From positions 1 through 5,619 of the forward strand of contig JAEORN010000147.1 of assembly GCA_016840825.1 (NCBI GenBank): a stretch of 5,619 nucleotides of DNA, read 5' to 3'. Both the position numbers and the translations under genes were made by a program. Every line of letters starts with the position of its first letter. Position 1 is the first letter of the stretch. Shown in pieces: positions 1 to 4,648 of this stretch. Under the pieces are notes generated by a model that ran no database searches, was not told the origin of the DNA, and worked only from the letters and a program-made list of their open reading frames with translations. This stretch comes from Candidatus Thorarchaeota archaeon (GTDB lineage Archaea; Asgardarchaeota; Thorarchaeia; Thorarchaeales; Thorarchaeaceae).

Positions 1-1212
1 AGCGTCATACTCACGGACCTCACTTGGTGATCCATAATCATAGCTCCCCACGCTCTGATCAATGATCACACAACGGTTCCAATCAGTCTCGATGATTCTA
101 GCGAATGAGTTCTGATTCTTTTGCAGCCAATCTCTCAGTAGTTCTACCCGTGGGTGCGAAGGCAGTCCGCAGGCACTGCGAAAAGCATACCATGCAAGGT
201 GGGGATGAATTTCCTTTAACTTGGTCAGGGTATGCCATGCGGGTCCTTCAGATATACGAAGATACTTGTTATCAGGTTCAAGAGTAATCTGATACGCCGA
301 CATGCAGACACTCATCGCAAGACGCATGCAGATAAGGGGGAACAGAACTCTCAGCTCGTCCTCAGTGAGAGGGAAGATTTCATGATATCCAGCAACTATT
401 GTCATAGCAGTTGATAATGGGTCCTTCTTGTCAAGAATCGCATATGCAATGCCAACTGCGAGATCAGAGATTGTTACGGTATGGATCATATCTCCGAAAT
501 CAATGATACCAAATTCTCTTCCTTCATCAGACCAGTGATTGTTTACTAGGACATTGTAGTCATTGGCATCATTATGAGCCACACCTGTCTTCAGTGAGCT
601 CATTCTGGGAATGACCTCTTGCTCGAATAACGATCGCATCTGATCTACTATCCTTCGTTTCTCTGTATCCTTGATGAGGTCCCTTCGTTCAGTTACGATA
701 CGTGGAGCATTCTTCAAATCCCAGACAAAGTCACGATGTACTTCAGGATGATCAAATCCTTCAAGAGCAGCTGTAAGAGCACCCAAGAATTTCCCATAGT
801 CAATGAGCAAGCCTTCAGAATGAGGAGTGATTTTAGCAAAAACAGTTCCAGGTATGTAATCAAGCAAGCGAACATAATGAGCATCTCCATTATCATCTTC
901 AACACTAGATGTGATTTTACCGCTCTTTGCAGGAATGATATGGGGAACTGAAAAGGAGGGATTCTTTTCTGAGATGTACATCATTGCCTTATTCTGGAAA
1001 TCGATTACTCCCTCTGTGTCATATGATGCAGATATCTTCAGAATGAATCGAGGAATATAGTCTATAGAAATTAGGTAATTCCGATCCCTTTCGCTAGGGA
1101 GTTCACTGAAATCTCCTTCAATTCCAAAGAGCTCAAGGGCGATTTGCTTAGCATGATCCTCACTAAAATTGGGACGCTCCTTCTCTTTTCTTGTCACTGA
1201 CGAGTCCACCAT
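1..1212 (-). CDS. APH-fold small-molecule kinase, hydroxylysine-kinase type (C-terminal part beyond left edge)
   Basis: Open for 404 codons from ATG 1212 to the window edge with no stop, so the gene is incomplete at its 3' end. An in-frame TGA nine bases upstream of the ATG fixes the start, unless the adjacent GTG is used. The protein has the aminoglycoside phosphotransferase (APH) kinase fold. Visible are SERDRNYLI (40-48), a candidate ATP-binding lysine in FILKIS (K59), the catalytic Brenner motif HNDANDYNVLV (213-223, with D215) and the metal-binding IIDFGD (236-241). These match the kinase family that includes hydroxylysine kinase (HYKK), which makes 5-phosphohydroxylysine with GTP. After the kinase, residues 380-404 (RCVIIDQSVGSYDYG...) resemble the linker that, as I recall, precedes an M23-like domain and a class III PLP aminotransferase/phospholyase in large fused proteins. 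The fusion is inference because the remainder lies outside the window. The substrate could instead be another amino acid or amino alcohol, or a homoserine-like compound. Soluble and cytoplasmic as far as seen. Confidence 0.85.
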   Translation of the reverse strand, partial: MVDSSVTRKEKERPNFSEDHAKQIALELFGIEGDFSELPSERDRNYLISIDYIPRFILKISASYDTEGVIDFQNKAMMYISEKNPSFSVPHIIPAKSGKITSSVEDDNGDAHYVRLLDYIPGTVFAKITPHSEGLLIDYGKFLGALTAALEGFDHPEVHRDFVWDLKNAPRIVTERRDLIKDTEKRRIVDQMRSLFEQEVIPRMSSLKTGVAHNDANDYNVLVNNHWSDEGREFGIIDFGDMIHTVTISDLAVGIAYAILDKKDPLSTAMTIVAGYHEIFPLTEDELRVLFPLICMRLAMSVCMSAYQITLEPDNKYLRISEGPAWHTLTKLKEIHPHLAWYAFRSACGLPSHPRVELLRDWLQKNQNSFARIIETDWNRCVIIDQSVGSYDYGSPSEVREYDA

Positions 1213-1232
1213 CTGATATCAAATTGGCACTT

Positions 1233-1243
1233 CCATAAATAAT
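1233..1243 (-). promoter_or_regulatory. candidate archaeal TATA box for the kinase gene
   Basis: On the minus strand the 46-bp gap after the membrane-protein gene contains ATTATTTATGG. It is centred about 26 bases before the ATG at 1212. Archaeal TATA boxes sit about 25 bases before the transcription start, so a leaderless mRNA beginning at or next to the ATG is predicted. The lack of a Shine-Dalgarno motif before this ATG fits that. AT-rich matches like this occur by chance, so this is a suggestion only. Confidence 0.35.
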
Positions 1244-1258
1244 GAATGGAAATTCAAT

Positions 1259-3109
1259 TCAGCTTTCAGTAGACTCCTCTATCTCCTCAATGATTGATTC
1301 TTCTATAAGCGAGGCATAATCATCTGGACGACCTCCACTTGTAGAAGTATCGAGTTCCAGCAGCATATTCCGATTTAGGTACATATAGTACAGACCCCAT
1401 AAAGCGAGCAACAAGAAGTATACATATCGATACCAGAAGAACACGGCAGTTGCCATCAATACTACAAACAGATGATGAGGTCGAATCTTGAAGGGATCTC
1501 GTGATTTGAAATGGAAATCCTTGATATCAAAAAGAATCGAAGCAAATGGCATCAATGTCAAGAGATAGAACTTGTAGGTACCTCGAGGATAAAAGAGCTG
1601 GACACATAACACGACCAGAAATGCCAGTATAATGAGCTGTGTGAAGAGTCTCTTGCTTCTGAGCGTGAAGTCCTCCGTATCACCCACTGCTGGTTTGAAA
1701 ACGATATATCCTCCATACAGGCCAATGCCACAAATGATGAGGGGAATGTAATAAATCATCAACCACGCAATGATATCCGTGAACCACTTGGGTAACCCCA
1801 ACCAGAGGAAGAATGTATTGAAGTGAACGGGCATCGATAATGCTGGAATGAAGACCATCAATAAATCAACAGAACCAGTATGCTCTAGTATCCGAGAAAT
1901 ATAGCCTTCCGCGTCAATCAGCAGAAAGGGAAGAGAGCCTAACAGCACGATAGTGGTGTAGATGAATGTGTACTTGATAAATTGAAGAATGCCATCCTTC
2001 AGGTCAGCTTGATATTTCTTAATCAGATAGATGGACAATAATGGAAAGAAAATCACAGAGAACTGTTTCACAAGGGTTGCAATTGCTAGAGTCCCTATAG
2101 CATATTGATCTTTATCCTCGAGTGCAAGAAGGAATGACAAACTACAGAAGAACGTGTATATTGTTGGATTCAACCACATGAAACTGCCATAGATTACAGT
2201 AATTGGGTTGAGCAGGTAAACCATCATCGCAAAGATGGATTTCTTCTCATCACCTGAAAGAATCATCACCATTCTCTGGACAATAGCACCTGTAGCCATA
2301 TTGAAGGCGAATAGTGGCACTCCTGGCAGCCAAGAAGGAACATATCCGAAAATGGAAACTATGTAGATCCAGAGGGGGCTATAGATGTAAATGAATAGGT
2401 TATCACCATATGGATATGAGCCTTCTAAGAGTTGGGGAATCCATGCCAGGTAGAAATACTGATAGTCATTATACATCTCGACCTGAAAAGTTGAGAGGAA
2501 GATATCTGGGAGTCCTAGGCTGTACCGCACGAGGGTTAAGGTGCGAACAATAAAGAATACAATGTTGATACCTAGACCTAAGCAGAAATACCGTTTCCAG
2601 CCCTCAAAGAAGACCGCACATCCAGTTAGGAATATGAGAATTCCAGCGAATCCCGAGAATAATGTGGGAAAGTGAGTGTCTGGAATTACTGAATAATATG
2701 CATTCCAGAGGTATGTTTCGTTCTCATAGCTCAGGATGACTAAGTATGCTTCAAGGTGTTCAATTGTATCAGTATAGGTTGCTCTCGATTGATTACTGAA
2801 AGTGAACAAATAATCAATCTCATCTATCGGTACGCCATAGAGAAAATCTTGGTATTCGTTCAAACCAATCAGGTAGACGTCAAAAAGTGAATCACGACCT
2901 AGCTCAGGTCCAAGAACATCCAACCTGAATGAGTAGGTACCTTGGAATGTCAGAGGTTGGATACGAATACTTGTTGTTCCATAAGGCGAAACGGAGTAAC
3001 CAATCTCGCTTCTACTGCTCCCAGGATTCATAAAATGCAATCCAAAACCTATCAGGGCTATGATTATTCCCGTGATGATTATCCCTTTTCGGATAGACTG
3101 AGAGATCAT
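1259..3109 (-). CDS. polytopic GT-C (GT87-like) membrane glycosyltransferase with N-terminal extracytoplasmic domain
   Basis: A 616-residue integral membrane protein. A hydrophobic segment (about 8-26) is followed by a soluble, probably beta-rich region (about 27-145), then roughly ten or more membrane spans to about residue 578, and an acidic cytoplasmic-looking tail (EESIIEEIEESTES). After the third span, YNDYQYFYLAW (213-223), LLEGSYPYGD (227-236) and YIYSPLW (241-247) follow the pattern of polyprenol-phosphate-dependent GT-C enzymes of the GT87/mannosyltransferase type. There, an acidic residue after a membrane span is catalytic (here D215 is the best candidate) and G..PY...f.Y.P follows. 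LNP (300-302), VKQFSVIFFP (347-356) and YPRGTYKFYLL (507-517) also fit the fold. Likely role is transfer of a hexose from a dolichyl-phosphate sugar to a lipid or surface glycan; the acceptor is unknown. The start is chosen at 3109 because GGAG lies five bases upstream, a TATA-like box is correctly placed, and hydrophobicity begins there. An in-frame ATG at 3193 would add 28 residues and overlap the previous gene by 23 bases. Confidence 0.8.
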   Translation of the reverse strand: MISQSIRKGIIITGIIIALIGFGLHFMNPGSSRSEIGYSVSPYGTTSIRIQPLTFQGTYSFRLDVLGPELGRDSLFDVYLIGLNEYQDFLYGVPIDEIDYLFTFSNQSRATYTDTIEHLEAYLVILSYENETYLWNAYYSVIPDTHFPTLFSGFAGILIFLTGCAVFFEGWKRYFCLGLGINIVFFIVRTLTLVRYSLGLPDIFLSTFQVEMYNDYQYFYLAWIPQLLEGSYPYGDNLFIYIYSPLWIYIVSIFGYVPSWLPGVPLFAFNMATGAIVQRMVMILSGDEKKSIFAMMVYLLNPITVIYGSFMWLNPTIYTFFCSLSFLLALEDKDQYAIGTLAIATLVKQFSVIFFPLLSIYLIKKYQADLKDGILQFIKYTFIYTTIVLLGSLPFLLIDAEGYISRILEHTGSVDLLMVFIPALSMPVHFNTFFLWLGLPKWFTDIIAWLMIYYIPLIICGIGLYGGYIVFKPAVGDTEDFTLRSKRLFTQLIILAFLVVLCVQLFYPRGTYKFYLLTLMPFASILFDIKDFHFKSRDPFKIRPHHLFVVLMATAVFFWYRYVYFLLLALWGLYYMYLNRNMLLELDTSTSGGRPDDYASLIEESIIEEIEESTES

Positions 3110-3114
3110 TAGGA

Positions 3115-3118
3115 CTCC
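3115..3118 (-). promoter_or_regulatory. Shine-Dalgarno GGAG deciding the start of the membrane glycosyltransferase
   Basis: On the minus strand TTGGAGTCCTAATG places GGAG five bases before the ATG at 3109. This is normal archaeal spacing and favours that ATG over the in-frame ATG at 3193. Confidence 0.5.
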
Positions 3119-3146
3119 AACCCCTGTAATTTGGTGAGAATCCAAG

Positions 3147-3154
3147 ATATTATA
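3147..3154 (-). promoter_or_regulatory. candidate TATA box for the membrane glycosyltransferase gene
   Basis: On the minus strand TATAATAT lies in the 61-bp gap between the TACWRGY gene (stop at 3171) and the ATG at 3109. Transcription starting about 25 bases downstream would give a leader of roughly 15 bases that still includes the GGAG ribosome site. The gene may therefore have its own promoter as well as read-through from upstream. Inferred from spacing only. Confidence 0.35.
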
Positions 3155-3170
3155 GTTGGGGTACAAGTTT

Positions 3171-3728
3171 TCAACTATTATCTGTGGGATCAAAGTCTAA
3201 TGAAAAGGTCTTTTCTATCCATTCACCGACCTCTGAAGGATCAGTGGGTTGTGCATCACGGTCGGGGTCCTCTTGACGTTTCTGCTCCATATGTTTGGAG
3301 AGATCCTCTACCAATGTAATATCGCCATCAAGTATAGAAATCTGTAAGACTGTACGGTATGCTATGGGTCTCTGAAATCCCATGTGCACATACATTCCCT
3401 GAATGAAGTCCTTTGCTAGCAAGAGAGTACCAGTAAAGTCTGTTTTCAGTCCTAGATTGTTATAGGTGGAAGTGAAGAAATTTTGCTCCTTCACGGGTTT
3501 TACTCCGTTCACTTCAATTGGTTCTCGGGCATTTACCTCCATCTTATCGAGAATCAATTTGCCATCGATACAATCATAATACATGACATAACCACGCCAA
3601 CATGCTGTACAACTGGAGAAGGCGTCTATCCCAAAAGATTCAGGAGTGAAAAGTCCTGTTCCATCCAAACCAACAAGGTCGTAGACTTCACCCTCATAGC
3701 GGAAAACATCAGGTATCTGACCAGTCAT
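3171..3728 (-). CDS. conserved protein of unknown function with TACWRGY motif
   Basis: A soluble 185-residue protein with no signal peptide or membrane segment. An in-frame TGA just upstream fixes ATG 3728 as the start. It begins with IPDVFRYEGEVYDLVGLDG (5-23), then GLFTPESFGI (25-34) and the signature SSCTACWRGYVMYYD (38-52). A second conserved-looking block, FTGTLLLAKDFIQGMYVHMG (98-117), is followed by YRTVLQISILDGDITLVEDLS (124-144 region) and an acidic, low-complexity tail rich in D, P and E. From memory this architecture (IPD.f.y.g..Y.L.g..G.GLF.P...G, TACWRGY, fYVHMGF-like) recurs in an uncharacterised family of about 200 residues in bacteria and some archaea. I cannot name a function. 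Cysteines 40, 43 and 53 could bind metal or form a disulfide, but only C43 is in the core motif. It precedes the membrane glycosyltransferase by 61 bases on the same strand, so co-transcription is possible. Confidence 0.8.
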   Translation of the reverse strand: MTGQIPDVFRYEGEVYDLVGLDGTGLFTPESFGIDAFSSCTACWRGYVMYYDCIDGKLILDKMEVNAREPIEVNGVKPVKEQNFFTSTYNNLGLKTDFTGTLLLAKDFIQGMYVHMGFQRPIAYRTVLQISILDGDITLVEDLSKHMEQKRQEDPDRDAQPTDPSEVGEWIEKTFSLDFDPTDNS

Positions 3729-3778
3729 AAGACATCAGTCAACTCGTATCATGAATTCAAATAAGGTATATGTGGATG

Positions 3779-3821
3779 AAAAAAAGGAGGGGTTCAAAGA
3801 CTCAGCTTTGATGTACCCCCT
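3779..3821 (-). terminator. hairpin plus T-run, intrinsic-terminator-like (minus strand)
   Basis: On the minus strand AGGGGGT (3821-3815) is followed by ACAT, CAAAG, a six-base loop, CTTTG, A, ACCCC, TCC and then seven T (3785-3779). GGGGT pairs with ACCCC and CAAAG with CTTTG, separated by an asymmetric internal loop. The T-run alone is the normal archaeal termination signal; the hairpin makes it look like a bacterial intrinsic terminator. It would end transcripts from the regulator gene (stop 4012) or from any small transcript in the gap. The next minus-strand gene starts 51 bases beyond the T-run. Confidence 0.5.
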
Positions 3822-3860
3822 GATTGCTGTCTGAACTAGATATTCCGAGAGGGGGTTCAC
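3779..3860 (-). promoter_or_regulatory. possible attenuator-like element with competing arms
   Basis: On the minus strand GTGAACCCCCTC (from 3860) and TTGAACCCCTCC (from 3797) are near-copies of each other. The segment between them, AGGGGGT (3821-3815), is complementary to both. Pairing with the upstream copy (ACCCCCT, 3856-3850, a perfect 7-bp match with a 28-base loop) would block formation of the hairpin that precedes the seven-T run. This is the layout of antiterminator/terminator switches. The geometry is directly visible; any regulatory role over the gene starting at 3728 is inference. No known riboswitch aptamer was recognised. Confidence 0.3.
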
Positions 3861-3924
3861 GTCCTTTCGAGTTCTGCCCTAGCTCGATCATTGCCTGATC
3901 GATTACACAATCAAGATAACACAT
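3802..3924 (-). CDS. possible 40-codon small ORF, hypothetical
   Basis: ATG 3924 to TGA 3802 encodes 40 residues beginning MCYLDCVIDQAMIELG and ending SNQGVHQS. A weak ribosome-site-like AGTGA lies seven bases before the ATG, and a TATA-like TATTTTATT (about 3969-3977) lies around 50 bases upstream, giving room for a short leader. The stop codon falls in the loop of the terminator-like hairpin. There is no recognisable domain and no membrane segment; two cysteines sit four residues apart. The length is well within chance for a random ORF. It may be a small protein, a leader peptide for the element described above, or nothing. Confidence 0.2.
   Translation of the reverse strand: MCYLDCVIDQAMIELGQNSKGREPPLGISSSDSNQGVHQS
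3884..3902. repeat. perfect inverted repeat, 7-bp stem and 5-base loop
   Basis: TCGATCA, TTGCC, TGATCGA forms a clean hairpin on either strand in the intergenic region. It could be an RNA stem in the 3' part of the regulator transcript or a protein-binding palindrome. It overlaps the possible small ORF. Confidence 0.45.
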
Positions 3925-3947
3925 TGTGCTTCACTTTCGATTTTGAT

Positions 3948-3968
3948 TTGGAGAGACCTTTTCTCCAA
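3948..3968. repeat. perfect inverted repeat, 7-bp stem and 7-base loop
   Basis: TTGGAGA, seven bases, TCTCCAA. On the minus strand it starts 43 bases after the stop codon of the Lrp-type regulator gene, so it may fold in that gene's 3' untranslated RNA. No T-run follows, so it is not a terminator by itself. Confidence 0.45.
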
Positions 3969-4011
3969 TAAAATACGTAGAATTTTCATTATTGAAGTGT
4001 ATTGGTCAACG

Positions 4012-4545
4012 TCATTCTTTGGATTTCGATTTCCTCACCTTTGGAATAACTGCATTGAGCCTTATTCGATTTGAATCAAGATAGGTATCCATAACGAACA
4101 TCGTGAGTGTCCGATCTACAGCAGGCATCTGCCTTAGAAAATCAACGATGAACCTGTTCATTTCCTCAACATCATGAGTTCGAACCTTGAGAAGGACATC
4201 GAACTCTCCACTGAGTACATGAACTGACTGCACAAATGGATGCTCTGCGATTTCCCTACAGAATTCCCTTTGAGATATCATCTCACGTCTTCCTGGAACT
4301 CGATAACGAACCGTAATCAGAACCATAGCTACAGTTGAGCGTCCTACCGTTGAACCATCGACTATTGTTGTATAACTCTTGATTACCTTTGAGTCTTCAA
4401 GTGCTTTGATACGATTATGCACTGTAGAGATACCTTTGCCAACCTTTGTGGCGATATCACCGATTTTCATCCGTGCATTCTCCTGCAGAAGATCAAGTAT
4501 CTTGATATCAATATCATCCAGTTTTTCTGAAAATCTTTCAGTCAT
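4012..4545 (-). CDS. Lrp/AsnC-family transcriptional regulator
   Basis: A 177-residue protein with the two-domain layout of the feast/famine regulators. Residues 9-63 form an AsnC-type winged helix-turn-helix (LDDIDIKILDLLQENARMKI, then a recognition helix around GISTVHNRIKALEDS, 38-52, and the wing VIKSYTTIVD). Residues about 70-158 form the RAM effector-binding and oligomerisation domain, with the typical SGEFDVLLKV (112-121), HDVEEMNRFI (124-133) and a closing strand VDRTLTMFVMDTYL (143-156). A basic tail (PKVRKSKSKE) ends it. It is somewhat longer than the usual 150 residues because of a stretch around 83-103 inside the RAM domain and the tail. No alternative start codon lies between ATG 4545 and the upstream in-frame stop. 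It diverges from the glutamine synthetase gene, so it probably autoregulates and controls that gene, perhaps sensing glutamine or another amino acid. A glutamine-responsive Lrp is known in Sulfolobus acidocaldarius. The ligand here is inferred. Confidence 0.92.
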   Translation of the reverse strand: MTERFSEKLDDIDIKILDLLQENARMKIGDIATKVGKGISTVHNRIKALEDSKVIKSYTTIVDGSTVGRSTVAMVLITVRYRVPGRREMISQREFCREIAEHPFVQSVHVLSGEFDVLLKVRTHDVEEMNRFIVDFLRQMPAVDRTLTMFVMDTYLDSNRIRLNAVIPKVRKSKSKE

Positions 4546-4567
4546 GGATATGAAATGCTGAAATTTA

Positions 4568-4629
4568 TTGAAATATTTTCCGTATTTTATGGAATAGTCT
4601 TATACTCCAATTCTATGCAGATATTTCAA
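4568..4629. repeat. spaced inverted repeat, candidate Lrp operator arms
   Basis: TTGAAATAT (4568-4576) and its exact reverse complement ATATTTCAA (4621-4629) start 53 bases apart, close to five turns of B-DNA. They flank the core promoter candidates of the glutamine synthetase gene. Lrp-family octamers often bind two or more in-phase AT-rich sites. Some nine-base matches are expected in AT-rich DNA, so this is a candidate only. Confidence 0.35.
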
Positions 4630-4638
4630 ATTCTAATT

Positions 4639-4643
4639 GGTGA
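4639..4643 (+). promoter_or_regulatory. Shine-Dalgarno GGTGA for glutamine synthetase
   Basis: GGTGA ends five bases before ATG 4649 and matches the archaeal 16S rRNA 3' end (complement of GGTGATC). It supports this start and shows that this mRNA is leadered. Confidence 0.6.
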
Positions 4644-4648
4644 CATTT

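Larger units (their letters stand above)
4546..4648. promoter_or_regulatory. divergent control region between regulator and glutamine synthetase genes
   Basis: This 103-bp AT-rich gap must hold both promoters. On the plus strand, TATA candidates are GTATTTTATGG (4582-4592) and CTTATACT (4599-4606); the latter predicts a start near 4629 and a leader of about 20 bases. On the minus strand, AAAATATTT (4579-4571) is about 30 bases before ATG 4545, and AATAAATTT (4569-4561) about 20 before it, so a leaderless regulator mRNA is possible. TGAAAT occurs three times (4551, 4559 and 4569) and once inverted (ATTTCA, 4623-4628). The TATA candidates and the repeats overlap, which suits repression by a bound regulator. 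Exact start sites cannot be decided from sequence. Confidence 0.6.

Noticed and set aside
105..414. Two overlapping 60-codon plus-strand ORFs
   Set aside because: They lie opposite the kinase coding frame, have no recognisable domain or start signal, and are explained as antisense shadows.
714..951. 63-codon minus-strand and 71-codon plus-strand ORFs
   Set aside because: Both overlap the well-supported kinase frame, and their residue composition is low-complexity and not domain-like.
3110..3193. 28-residue N-terminal extension of the membrane glycosyltransferase starting at ATG 3193
   Set aside because: It would overlap the TACWRGY gene by 23 bases and has no ribosome site, while the ATG at 3109 has GGAG and a well-placed TATA-like box.
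3131..3319. 62-codon plus-strand ORF
   Set aside because: It is antisense to the end of the TACWRGY gene and the following gap, with no supporting start signals or recognisable product.
3483..3764. 93-codon plus-strand ORF
   Set aside because: It is antisense to the TACWRGY gene, whose conserved motifs on the minus strand show which frame is real.
3806..3835. GATG...CTGA words on the plus strand resembling a C/D box guide RNA
   Set aside because: The C box does not match RTGATGA well, spacing and terminal stem are wrong, and no paired C'/D' boxes are seen.
3789..3868. T-loop-like GGGGTTCAAA and GGGGGTTCAC on the plus strand, suggesting a tRNA
   Set aside because: No matching acceptor stem, anticodon arm or D-loop could be assembled around either copy, and the T-stem pairing is poor.
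4379..4561. 60-codon plus-strand ORF rich in S, I and F
   Set aside because: It is antisense to the helix-turn-helix region of the Lrp-type gene, and its composition is typical of reverse-strand reading of a helical domain.
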